Source of the DNA: Apostichopus japonicus
Lineage: Eukaryota; Echinodermata; Holothuroidea; Aspidochirotida; Stichopodidae
Direction: 5' to 3'
Assembly (NCBI RefSeq): GCF_037975245.1
Contig: NC_092577.1
Span: forward strand, 12,557,013-12,621,012
Length of the DNA: 64,000 bases
Shown here: in pieces, positions 21,663 through 32,674 of the stretch
Layout: every line of letters begins with the position of its first letter
Position numbering within the stretch: the first letter of the stretch is position 1
Translations under genes and position numbers: made by a program
The notes under the pieces: model-generated
What the model saw: only the letters and a program-made list of their open reading frames with translations
Database searches by the model: none
What the model was told of the DNA's origin: nothing

Positions 21663-23570
21663 TATATTGAAATTCAAGACTTTTAATTCAGGATGAAAAG
21701 GTTATTTTCCAGACCCAACATCAACAATGAAAGAAAAGGCCTGTTTTGAAGCATTTGGACACAAGTATTGGCGTGACCGTGATGTCATATAATATGTGCA
21801 TAAGGGAACGGGCATTGACCTTTTTAGGGGCATTTACCTCCCAGACGTTTGATTCGTACCTTTAATCTGGAAGCCAAAATATCCATATCACCAATGATAT
21901 TTGACAGAAAAGTCATAATAAAGACCAATGGAGGCAGCAGAACTCTTGAATGTTTAGACTTTGTTTCTTCAGCAGCAGTTGGTTTGTTTTGTAGTCTTTC
22001 TTCAAAAACTCAGCTGTACACCCTGTTAATGGTCTTCGATTGTTTTAATGCGTGTGATGCTGTGTTTCACATTGCCCATCAGTGTTGTACGTGTCGTTGT
22101 GCTTGTGTAACATTTTTGCATGTGAGTTACTTCGTGCAGTGTTTCTTGGTTTAAATAACCCTTTATTGTATTTGCTTCTGGATTATTCTAATTAATTTGT
22201 CATAACAACGATTGATAGCGATGGACATGCAACTGCTTTGTAGGCTTAAAGCCAAAAAATTCATGTAAGTTGTTTTCTTTTAACCTCCTTTGATGTCACA
22301 AATTACATTAGTGTAATTTAAGAATGATAATGTTTATGGAAAGTACAGTTTTACTTTTATGTCATATAATACAATGATTGTTGTTAATGTTAGTTCAGAT
22401 TGTCCAGAATGACTGTCTAGAACTGATATTGAATAAATTTTGTTCAATGATTAAACACTTGAACTATGTTGTGTGAATTTTTGGCTCTGTGGCTTTAAAA
22501 TAAATCGCTTTGAGATTTAATTAAACACCCTTTGGAATAAAATCTTTTTACCTACCTATTTTGACCCATCCCCATTACCCCCACTCCTTCCACAACATAA
22601 AAAATGGTTTTCCTGGAATAGGAATAAGAAAGTATTGCTATAACTAACTGATCCAGCATATTCCAGAAATAAATTGGGGCACTGAGATTTGTTCACAAGA
22701 AGATGTAACCCATCGCTTCTGAAGCTAACTTCATAGCTTATTAGTATACAATAGAGCAATGAAGGGGGTGTTAATTTAGATGATACAGTAAAATCTCTTC
22801 GTCTATTGCGACTTCAGTGTAGTAACGCCAATACTATAGTACTACTAGTGCTCGGCGCGCTACCTCCTAAGGATCGCCACTTGCCCCATTGGAGGTTTCC
22901 TGTTCCCCGATCTGGTCTTCAGAGTAGTTTTTTGTGGATTACTTGACAGAAGAATGACTCTTTTATGTCGAACCGTTTAAGTCCATTTGTTTTATTTCAT
23001 AACAAAAAGGAGGGATCGTAGTATGCTTCCGTGAAGTGTTCGCTTCATTCGGAGCTGCATACTGGCTAGGCCCAGTGAAATCGGCGCTGGTGTTGTGCAC
23101 TAACTTGGTCATAATCGCCGTGTTTTTTTTCGTCCTTCAGCCATGGGTGAAGGCTTATTGCATGGGTTATGATATTTATGCAGCCCCCAACAACACAACG
23201 GACCGGCATTTCTCTCGGATAGTTTACAACAGTTGTAAAACAAACTTGAAATTTCTAACGATATAGCGTAATACAGTGGTTGTTCTCTCAGTGTAAATGT
23301 GCGTGTACTGTATATGGAACGGTATGATCGTCGCGCATCCGATACATGCCTGGGCTTTGCACGTGTGTTCCTAACATGACGTCATCATTGTCTTGTTGTG
23401 AAATCGCATTCTCAGATATCTATTTTCGGATGCGAATATTAAAACGTTAATTACTAATTAGTCCTTGAGGTTTTCAAGGTGTTGAGGATAGTTTTGAACA
23501 TAGATTTTCTCATAGATTCAGAGGAAGTTACTCTCGATGAGTTGGATTTTCCGTGTCATGGCCTCTTTAA

Positions 23571-24740
23571 GGTAAAATATTCTACTAGCTATAAATTCTG
23601 ATACGAGCGATATTACTCAAGGGTGAAAGCGAAAGTTTAAATATGTATTTGTGTTAAAAACGAATGATTAAAACTAAAGTATTGTAAATTGAAAGTCAAT
23701 TAGGCCTAGCATTTTAGATTTAATTTCAATTGCGGGATAGGTATCTACGGAAGCTTTGAAAGGACATCTTACACAAATGCATGTCGATTATTAGTTAGAA
23801 TCACGTTAACGAGTTATAGGAACAGCCGGACTTAGTCAAGACATATACATTCTTCAAGATAAATATATTACAGTGTTTTCCTGGGTTTAATGTATTATTT
23901 TCTGTAACTGATTTGAGGACATTTATAACCAATTAGTTGAAAGGTTTGCTTTAAATTGAAAAAGAAAAATCAGCACTGTACATTCATTCATCCATCTTTA
24001 TTCCAATATAAATTTTCATAAAAAGTATAATTAGGATAAAAGTATTATAGCACTAAAAAACATCAAGAACACATGTTTCGCCATATAAATGTTTAAGAGA
24101 GTAAGAAAATAAAACAAAAACATATATTTTTTGTAATAGTTATCGAAATTCTTACAAATTCATTCCTAAAACAGAGAGATTATACACACGATACTCATAA
24201 TTAAGCATGGAGTTTATTTGAAACAAAATTTAAGGAAATAAAAATAGACGCAGTAAACAATCAGTAGACACTCCGTCAACAGGTAGAGTGTATACTCTAA
24301 ATCCTTTGGTTGCATATACTATCGTACTCATGTAAGTTGACGTCTTTCACCAACTTTTAAGAATGTTTTAAATTGCAATGTCTCCTTTAATATACCGTAG
24401 ATCATTCGATCAACTTAATCACTTTTGATTATATATAGCTCTTTCATGATATGCTAATAATTTGCCACTCATTATGAAACTATAACAGACAGCAATTTCC
24501 CTATAGCATACACAAAATGAAATGGGATGACAGAACGACGACATTTAGAAATAATATCCCAGGCGCATCGTTCATTCACACTGAAGTCTTTACTGCTGCA
24601 TCTATCGCCTCTACGAAAAGATTTTCAATTTCAGTAATGTACTTGTTTTTTATATATTTTTTTTATCTTCAATCAACATTAGAATTCATTTGCCGCCTGT
24701 CTGTTTTAGACTTTACGCGCAATTAATTAAAAGATATTGT
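23571..24740. other. Intergenic, nothing recognised
   Basis: AT-rich sequence without convincing exons, RNA genes or transposon ends. Short open frames (for example 24517-24726) have no recognisable similarity. Confidence 0.4.
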
Positions 24741-24743
24741 AGG

Positions 24744-25066
24744 CATAGTGTGGGTACAGCGTGGGCATAGTGTAGGCGTAGTGGTTATAGTGTAGGCATA
24801 GTGTAGGCATAGTGTAGGCATAGTGGGTATAGTGTTGCCTTGTACGGTATATAACTCTAGTGAATCTATGCTTGTTAAGCGATTAGACACTTTTGAGACT
24901 ATCTATCCATCCATCCATCCATCTATCTATATCTACATCTACATCTACGTCTACATGTACATGTACATCTATATGTACATCTACATCTACATCTCTCTCT
25001 CTCTCTCTCTACATGTACATGTACATGTACATCTACATGTACATCTACATCTACATCTTTCTCCAC

Positions 25067-25104
<38 letters not shown>

Positions 25105-25190
25105 GTAAATGTACATTTATATGTATATATAAATAAATATATATATACATATATATATATATATTTATATATATATATATGTATAGCAGC
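24744..25190 (+). repeat. Minisatellite plus mixed microsatellites
   Basis: A 10-12-bp repeat (gtaggcatagt) runs at 24744-24836. From 24900 to 25185 there are successive blocks of (ATCC)n, (ATCTAC)n, (TACATG)n, (CT)n and (TA)n. Open frames over this block are low-complexity and not credible as genes. Confidence 0.9.
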
Positions 25191-26322
25191 AAAGGACAAG
25201 TGTCCAACACACCCTTTAGTTTAAAAGTGCCCCTTCCATTAATACGAAGTAGCCCTTTTGGCAAAAAAGTACCCTTTTCAATAAAAAGTGCCATCGTGAT
25301 ATTTTAAAAGTGTCTTCACAGTATTCAAACTTAGAATTAGTATTGCCACAAGTGCCCAGTGTTGGTACATCTTTCAAATACTCTACTGGATTTGTGGTAC
25401 AGAGTATACATATGATTTTATCGGAAATATTTGTGGTTTGCCCATTCAAATCATTTATCAAAGTTACGATTCCCACTGCTCTTCGAGGTCTTTGCTCCAA
25501 CTAAAACTAAAACTCCAAAACTATAAACTAACATAAAGTTTAAGGAGATCTGTTGAGACACTGATGTTACCTGTACCTGTACTTGCAGCATTCCATCAAC
25601 AGTTTGCAGCCCAACCGTAGCAAGACGTAATGAGTTTTGCTCAGTATGAGTGCAGCTGACTGGGGTTGAAACATCTATGTCCCAACTTGATTAATTACAG
25701 ATTTCATTCAATTTTGTGAAATTTGTGACCAAAGCACAACTAATATATGCAAAAGCTAAACTAAATACTCAACCAAAGAGAAATGGACTTGTATATTTGT
25801 AATGCATTGTAAACATCTTATCTCAGTCGTGTTGTGTTGCATCTGAGGTACACCCCGATCGTATGTGTGTTAGACTAAGTTGTCCAGCCACTTTCATTGA
25901 TGAGCCGCAGATGTTTAAAGGGTTATTTCTCAAAGATTAAAAGTGGTATGGTAACACAACCTGAATTTGATAGCAGTGACAATCTACGAGAGATTTTACA
26001 TTAATTCTGTGCCCGACGGCTCCCTTTAAATCGGTGAAAAAAAACTCAACATTTCCGGATTCTGGATATTGACAACCAAATGTTATCATCTGCTTTGTGT
26101 CCTTTACAAAAGCTAAGTTTTTTAACTACTTCCCACAATATATACTCAAGTGTATTGGTGAGCAATATTTTTTTTTTTTTGTGGGAGGATGGGAATGTAT
26201 CATATTATTTTTATTATATATATTATACTTTTACAAAAGCTAAGATAAGTGTCCTTTAACAAAAGATCTAAAGTTTGAGTAGTTAGTCTGGTTGGGAAAT
26301 TGGGATGGTAAATTACTCTCAC

Positions 26323-29300
26323 CTTCTGCTTTGTGGCCATTATAAATCATTTCCAGGAAAAGATGGACAAAGACCGGCGAGATGATCTGCTCTATGTCGC
26401 TCTAAAGATGAGAGGAAGAAATAAATAAATTAATGATCAAAATATCTGATGCAGGGCTTGACAGTGACCAATGAGTGATGGCATTTGCAAGAAGTGCCAT
26501 TTTTTTCAAAACAAAAAATGCCAAGTACTGTGGACTTTATCAAATTACCATAATGCTAAGATGACACAACTTCTTTCTGCTTCTACATTTGCTGTGGATG
26601 CCCTTTCTATTCAATCAATCAAAATATCATCATGTGAGATTCATGCACTAACAACCGTTACTACTGTCTGCCTAGTAGCCGGTAATAACAAAAACGTTAC
26701 TAGTGCCGGCCTAGTAGCCGGTAATAACAAAACCATTACTAGTGTCGGTCAAGTAGCCGGTAATAACAAAACCATTACTTTTCTCGGCCTGGTAGCTGGT
26801 AATTACAAAACCATTACTAGTGTCGGTCTAGTAGCCGGTAAAAACAAAACCATTACTAGGGTCGGTCTAGTAGCCGGAAATAACAAAACCATTACTTATG
26901 TCGGTCTAGTAGCCGGTAAAAACAAAACCATTACTAGTGTCGGTCTAGTAACAGGAAATAACAAAACCATTACTTGTGTCGGCCTAGAAGCCGGTAATAA
27001 CAAAACCATTACTTGTGTCGGTCTAATAACCGGTAATAACAAAGCCTTTACTTGTGTCGGACTAGTAACCGGTTATAACAAAGCCATTCGTAGTGTTGGT
27101 CTAGTATTCTGTTTAACACCTCAGACATGGAATTATTTATCCACTATAGCGATGCAATAATGATCAAATTGCTCTACAAGTTTAAAGATGCTTAGCAGAT
27201 GTTTTTCTACAGACACCATAGTCTTATACAAGACCAAATTTCAGAGCCTTCCAAAATGCTACACAAAATCTGAACAATAAAGTTTCTTCCTCCGAAAAGG
27301 AACTCTTTCTGTATCATGATAAGGCCGGTGCTTTAGCGGAGTGGAACAAGGCGGTGGTATTTGAAGCAATGAGGCTTAGCAATCGGGAGGTTCGGGGTTC
27401 GATTCCCGGCCGGGTCATAGTAAGGTAGATTTTTCATCCAAGAGCAACCTATGGTTTTCCCATCTGAAATGACTTTCTAAGTTGAAAAGATTCCAAACTT
27501 GAGTTTAAAAAAATGTTAAATTCAAAGCCATCCGACATGTAAGCTGTAATCTATAAGTCCTTGCGGGCTTCTCTCTCACACATTTGTGGTCGCTTAAGCG
27601 TCGTAAAAATAACTGCTGATTACTATTGTAGAAAAAGAATCCCAAAAAACACATTTGCTAGAATAAATATAATATCAAGGGTACAGTATTAATCCTAACC
27701 TTGTACTCTGGGAGAGCTCCGGTGACAAACGTTGCCAAATTAGCAAACTGACTCGTGGATTCGCCTGGGCTGGCATTGCTGAAGAGAAAAGATATTTTCA
27801 ACACAAATGAGATATGAATGAAAATTTACAATAGTTAACAAAGATTTGCTAACACAAGAGAACTTCTGTTGCAAACATTTAAACAGGTTGGATACAGTAC
27901 ATAAACGACAGAATTCTCATGAAATCTCCTTCCCTTCCGCTTCCCTGGGTTGTATCGAAATGAAATCGGGGCGTGATCCCTGGTGGTACGGTATATGCAA
28001 GATACTGTAACTGGCGCCTCCAGCAATGAAAGTGAGCACTACAGTACAACCAGTTTCTCACTATGACAACCCATTGGAGTGTGTTGACTGCTCATGTCAA
28101 ATATGACTTACTGGAGGTCAACCAAGGTTTAAAGTTCTTTGGGTAATGTAGACTCCAAAAATATCATCAGTTTATATATTATATAAAATATAATATCGAG
28201 TAAATTATAAAATCATCAAAATACAGTAATACAATTCTCAGCTTGTCAAATACAGCTCTCTGTAGGTCAAGCAGGGTTTGCATTTCTTTGGGTAACATTG
28301 CAGACACCAAAAATACCATCAAATTACAGTAAATTAATTCACAGTGTTGTTTGATGTATTTGTTACATAATTTGCAGACCGTTGCAAATTCCTTTCAGTG
28401 ACACTCAACACATGCCTTAAAGCAGCATTTTGCGTTTTGTCGCCGTTTTCCATATTTTTGACAAGTCCATCAAGTTTTTTATATACTGCATATCGATCAC
28501 AAAACAGCAAACTAAGATATTAGCCAAGTTTTTTCCCTGCCAAAAGCGGTAATTGGCAAGTAATTAAGGACTATTTGCAGATAATGAGAAAAGTGTTGTC
28601 CTGCAAATTACACATTTAATATTAATCGCACACAGTTCCCCCAACCCACTAGTTTGAATTCAATCAATCAGAGATGCAGGTTTAGTTATGAGCCGTTGCT
28701 AAAAATAGATTCAAAACGTCGAGTTGGTAACTTGGTACAACCAGTGAGCTGGACTCTAACAGCTCCCTGGTACGTACAACTGCCAAAGACAATCTACACA
28801 AATCAAGCATGGTGTTGTATTACGTATTGGCCAATGATGTCGTAGCTTTTAAATATTCATATTATGGGCGAGGTTTATTTGGATCCCAACGGAAAATATC
28901 TTGGAGAAAAACAAAGTTGAAAGTTGTAAATTTTTCGAATTTTATGCCACCATTTCAAGTAATATTTAATAGATAAGCTAGTTATGTATGACTTTATGGC
29001 ATCTAGTGGAGTCAAGTGAGGTTGAGAAAAGCCATAGAAAAGGACGCAAAATGCTCCATCAAGACATTGACAATTGTCCCAAGATGATTCTTACCAGCTG
29101 TCGCAGGAGACGAGGTTCCTTGCTCCCGTCTCTCTCTGCATCACAGTCCTCATTGCAAACTCCTGTAAACTCTCCGTCAGCTTCAGGTGTTTCTTGCTAA
29201 AAGACTCGGTGGATTGGTCCTGCTTGAAACAAATCAGAACAAACAACCATCATTGATTTGCAGAATTTTAAAGAACGGGGTGTTCACAAAATTCTGATAT

Positions 29301-30258
29301 CATATTGAAAGATAAAGAAAGAACAGTAACATGTACAGATGTAACTTAATTTGAGATACTCCGCCTCCACTTGGTTGATGCTGTACATATATTAATTGGC
29401 TCTACGGTAACGACCCTGATGTAAACCTAGAAGGACATCCCTGTGGCAAAGGATGGAAGACTTACGACGAGGAAGAAGAAAATTTTCCAAACCGTTTGAA
29501 CCTAACCGTGAGATGTGGTTGATTAAATGTATAACCTACTGTAGATTGAACCTGTTGGCTAAACCCTCAATCCTGGAATGGTCACAGTGGGTGGTCTGTA
29601 ATGTCATAACAGCAAATGTTTTTCAAAAGCTCTACTAGATTATTATAATCTTCTTGTTGAGTTTTCTTTAAATATATATATCCAAGCTCACCCTCACAAT
29701 GAGAGGCTAGCTGACGATGACAATACACTTTGGGTTATGCACCACTAGCATATGTCAACAAGGAGGGTGGGGGTGGGGTAAGCATTAATATCTTGTCCAC
29801 AGATTTCTTGAACAACATTTGGTCACTTAGCTTAGGTCTGATCCTAAGCATAAATGACAATTGTATTTGTATCTAGGCAAGGGCCTAGGCTAAACCTGTA
29901 AATGATCATGATGAGACGTTCAATGCTACGGAATGTACACTTACTGAATAAGTTAACTTAGCAGTTTTGGGTCTAGCATACTTTTCTAAGTAGGCAACAG
30001 TAGGCCTATTACTATCATACTCCTAGGCTTTTAACAAGCCTAATCCTTGGCCTAACGCAAAAGTTAGGCCAAGTCCTAGCATTACAATATGTGAGGCTAC
30101 AACCTGTACAAACTGTACGGTGACATGGAAAGGTTAACAAAGTTAACGACTACAGTGTCTTGCTTGAGGTCGAAGCTATGGGAAATTACCACGTAATTTC
30201 GTCTTTTGAGATAGTCTAGAACAGTTGCATGAATGACTTCTGAGTTAACACGCTTCAT
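26323..30258 (-). CDS. TAF5L: TAF5L-like N-terminal exons (partial gene)
   Basis: Four minus-strand exons join in phase: 30258-30190 (ATG, 23 codons), 29219-29095, 27778-27700 and 26401-26323. Donors are gtaatt, gtaaga, gttagg and gtgaga. The protein begins MKRVNSEVIHATVLDYLKRR, close to the LisH start of TAF5L (MKRVRTEQIQ...YLKRRQYV). Later it reads FANLATFVTGALPEYK and ISPVFVHLFLEMIYNGHKAE, matching the NTD2 start shared by TAF5 and TAF5L. TAF5L is a subunit of SAGA-type histone acetyltransferase complexes in the nucleus. Only about 117 residues are present. The rest of NTD2 and the WD40 propeller were not found between 26.3 kb and gene 1, so this is a partial copy, a pseudogene, or a gene interrupted by long repeats. 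TAF5 itself is the main alternative. Confidence 0.7.
26660..27110 (+). repeat. 39-bp minisatellite, about 11 copies, in a TAF5L-like intron
   Basis: The unit reads ggtctagtagccggtaataa followed by caaaaccattactagtgtc. Because 39 is a multiple of three, the plus strand stays open from 26471 to 27160 and would encode a 13-residue repeat (VGLVAGNNKTITS). It lies on the opposite strand, inside an intron of the TAF5L-like gene, and has no signal peptide or other domain. It is most simply a minisatellite; expression is unproven. Confidence 0.85.
27320..27610 (+). mobile_element. tRNA-derived SINE
   Basis: A pol III A-box-like word (ttagcggagtgg, about 27333) and a good B box (ggttcgattcc, about 27395) are spaced as in a tRNA with a variable arm, such as Leu or Ser. 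The acceptor stem no longer pairs fully. About 190 bases of unrelated body follow, as in SINEs. The 3' end and target duplications were not resolved. Confidence 0.55.
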
Positions 30259-30690
30259 CTTCAAATCAAGGTGGGAACACAACCCACATTGTCTGCATAT
30301 AATCTACAGAGCCGGTACAGTACAGATCCGCCGGTACAGTACAAAGGGTACAAAAATACGATGCACAATACATTTTCGAACAGCCAGAGTTTCGTGGGAA
30401 ACGACTTGCAACAAGTTAAAGGTTTTCCATGGATCGCGATTTGACCCCTAACGTGTGCGTTGACATCTTTCAGCTATGGGAAATGAATGACCGTGGTTAT
30501 ACAAACAGACTATGTTTGTATTGAATGTATTTTAGATCCTCCTGCAAGCAGGAAATCGCGAAGAAGCCATCATTGTCTTATCAAAGCCGCAAGCTGATCG
30601 AAGTCAGTCTCTTATATTCATATTTAACGTCCATGATTATGAATCGTCAATTGTCAACAACTCTGTAACTGGACAACATACATCAATCTT
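30259..30690. other. Upstream of TAF5L-like gene
   Basis: Presumed promoter region of the minus-strand TAF5L-like gene. No TATA box or other clear element was identified, and no plus-strand gene was recognised. Confidence 0.3.
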
Positions 30691-30757
30691 GGAGTGACTC
30701 GAACCAGGGACCTTATTTTTGAAAGGCACCGGCGTTAACCACTGAGCTAACACTCCT
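30691..30757 (-). tRNA. tRNA-like pseudogene
   Basis: Read on the minus strand it starts GGAGTGTTAGCTCAGTGG (acceptor plus A box) and ends with CTGGTTCGAGTCACTCC (B box plus acceptor). The two acceptor halves pair at about six of seven positions, but the 3' side of the T stem is missing. It is therefore a tRNA pseudogene or a SINE head rather than a working tRNA. The anticodon could not be assigned. Confidence 0.5.
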
Positions 30758-31084
30758 TAACTATAGCATTGACACAAATATTCTATGGTAAGTTGGTCTA
30801 AATGTAATGTATGCTTTGGTTTAGTTTAGCTTGGTTAAGTTTCGCAAAAGACTAGTTTCGTTTAGCATGAGTTAAAAAGATCAGGAGGGACAAACATTCC
30901 CAACAAGATCACTATGGGAATTAATCTAAACACGACTAAATACAATCCTGTTGCAAACCTAAAAATAACCGTTTCTTCTTCAAGCTCGAGCTTTTACCTG
31001 TCATGCTATGGAAATTTGTAATTGCAAGTGGCACCGTGACGATACCCCAAGCGGTCTGGTCCCGTGTGATTTATGGGAACTGAG

Positions 31085-31481
31085 CAGTGGCGGAGCTAGG
31101 GGTATTGGTCAGGGGGCGAGAATGGTCTGTAGGGGCGCTTTCGACACTATCTAAGCGGAGCGCCACCACGAGTTGGCGCGGAGCATACACAAAAATTTTG
31201 AGTAAAGATACTCCCTAGATCGCCGGAAATGACCCTTTCCGGGCCTTGCTAATTTGCAGAAAAACGAAGAATAAATAGCTGTTAGAGCATTTTGTCAGAA
31301 AATTACACCAACAAAATGTGACAAATGTCAATAGGTAGATGAGAGCGCAATCAAAAAGTCATTAATCGCGAATAAGTAAAAAGTGGTAAAAAGCTGAAAA
31401 GGGCGCCAGCAGTCCATTTGAGCCCGTCCGAGGGGGGGGGGGGGCATCCGCCTCCCTGACTGTATGGACGCTCCGCCACTG
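31085..31481 (+). mobile_element. hAT-type miniature transposon (397 bp) with perfect 8-bp target duplication
   Basis: The ends are CAGTGGCGGAGC and, inverted, GCTCCGCCACTG. The element is flanked on both sides by gaactgag (31077-31084 and 31482-31489). An 8-bp target duplication and CAG-type termini fit the hAT superfamily. It has no coding capacity. Internal words (cggagcgccaccac, ttggcgcggagc, gatcgccgga) recur in the element at 36205 and in fragments near 18.7 and 38.2 kb. Confidence 0.85.
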
Positions 31482-31880
31482 GAACTGAGTAGGATATGCC
31501 AGTTGAAAGTGGAAAGTAGGCTAGCATGTGTTAATGTGTCCAATTAAATATGGCATGACAATGACAGGAGAAATTTAACCTGGGTGGATCGGCATCAACG
31601 CAATCTAAAGAGTATGACAATGTTTCAGTTTATCCTTTCTTGTGTATCTTGTTTGGCGAGAGGCAGCATCTTTTAGACGGAAGCGTATAAGTACCTTCAT
31701 AGAAACCTATCAATTGACAGATATACTAAATGTATATTATTATGTACACTTCCATATCAACAGACATGATCAATAATGTTAACTTTTTATGACTCTGCTC
31801 TGTAACAAACTTTTGCAAAGTGGTTTTCTGAGATCACCGCAATATCTTGCAAATTATTCGATCTTCATGATGTTTTAAAA

Positions 31881-31917
31881 GCCCAGACAGCGCTCTACTA
31901 ATTGAGCTATCCAACCC
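31881..31917 (-). tRNA. 5' half of a tRNA-like sequence
   Basis: The minus strand reads GGGTTGGATAGCTCAATTAG then TAGAGCGCTGTC, a typical acceptor plus D-arm with A box. No convincing B box follows, so this is a tRNA-derived fragment. Confidence 0.45.
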
Positions 31918-31939
31918 TTAATTGGTGGTGATCACTTTC

Positions 31940-32012
31940 GACCCATCTATGCACCCATCCATCCATCCAGTCATCCATCCATCCAGGCATCCATCCTTCC
32001 AGTCATCCATCC
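31940..32012 (+). repeat. (ATCC)n-type microsatellite
   Basis: Imperfect run of catccatccatccag-type units, directly upstream of a tRNA-like sequence. Confidence 0.8.
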
Positions 32013-32025
32013 ATCCATTCAACTA

Positions 32026-32113
32026 TACCTCCCTACCTATAGTTGGTTAGGGTGTCCGCATATAAAGCGGGAGGCCCGGTTTCGAATCTCCGTGGAGGCT
32101 GAAACTTTTTTTT
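32026..32113 (+). tRNA. tRNA-like sequence with pol III terminator
   Basis: A possible acceptor (acctcc) is followed by an A-box-like tagttggttaggg, an anticodon arm (tccgc-atataaa-gcggg), a B box (ggtttcgaatc) and a 3' acceptor (ggaggct). A run of eight or more T follows at about 32105. The D and T stems pair poorly, so a tRNA pseudogene or SINE head is most likely. Confidence 0.5.
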
Positions 32114-32269
32114 CACTGTTCTGGATTTTCTAACCCACTATACTTTCAATTGAAGACATATTAATTTGCCTTTGTCGTTTAATTCCATTTCATGTAACAG
32201 AGTCTGTTCCAAGTATGTCTTTCGACATCCGGCTTTAGGAATCACAAAAGATTTCGAGTATGTTGGCAG

Positions 32270-32273
<4 letters not shown>

Positions 32274-32316
<43 letters not shown>
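32274..32316 (+). repeat. (TA)n microsatellite
   Basis: About 21 TA units. Confidence 0.95.
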
Positions 32317-32321
<5 letters not shown>

Positions 32322-32420
32322 CTGATTGGCGCTATATTCTTTTTATCTACAGCCATATACGTTACATTGCATAGTATCCAGAGCCGAGTTGTCCATGTAT
32401 AAGAACTGTTCTAGGGCGAC

Positions 32421-32674
32421 CCTAAAGCCCGGGTCACATCTGCGCGATTCAACACGCGATTCAACTCGCAACTAAAATTACGCGCATCAGAAAAGTTGCT
32501 TCAAAGAAGTTGCGCTGATTAGGACATTGCTCTATTGCAAATCAACCCAAATCGACGGCGCAACTTTTATTACGCAACAAGTTGATACCCGTGTCTAACT
32601 ACGCGATTCAACTTTCAATTGTATTGCGAGTTGAATCGCGTGTTGAATCGCGCAGATGTGACCCGGGCTTTAGG
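32421..32674 (+). mobile_element. MITE with roughly 50-bp terminal inverted repeats
   Basis: The left end cctaaagcccgggtcacatc and its continuation through gcgcgattcaac to actcgcaa is matched in inverse order by ttgcgagttgaatcg ... gatgtgacccgggctttagg at the right end. The arms are about 50 bases and nearly perfect. The total length is 254 bp with no coding capacity. No clear target duplication was seen, so the superfamily is left open. Confidence 0.8.

Larger units (their letters stand above)
20356..23566 (+). mobile_element. TTAA-flanked DNA transposon carrying a P2RX7-ballast-like gene
   Basis: The left end reads TTAA (20352-20355) then AGTGGCCATGACACG. The right end, reversed, reads AGAGGCCATGACACG, next to TTAA at 23567-23570. 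The inverted ends match over roughly 26 bases with few changes. TTAA target duplications are typical of the Kolobok and piggyBac superfamilies; the ends lack the CCC start common in piggyBac, so Kolobok-like is the better guess. No transposase was recognised, so this copy is non-autonomous. It contains a broken P2RX7-ballast-like gene (20700-21662) and CRE motifs near both ends. Confidence 0.75.

Noticed and set aside
24823-25294. Tyr-Ile and His-Val rich frames
   Set aside because: Low-complexity translation of microsatellites.
25571-25661. Possible fifth TAF5L exon on the minus strand (reads TEQNSLRLATVGLQTVDG)
   Set aside because: Open and phase-compatible, but without similarity to the expected NTD2 continuation and with a weak acceptor.
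28417-28975. TTAA-bounded segment starting ttaaagcagcattttgcg
   Set aside because: The right side does not give a matching inverted end, so no element could be delimited.
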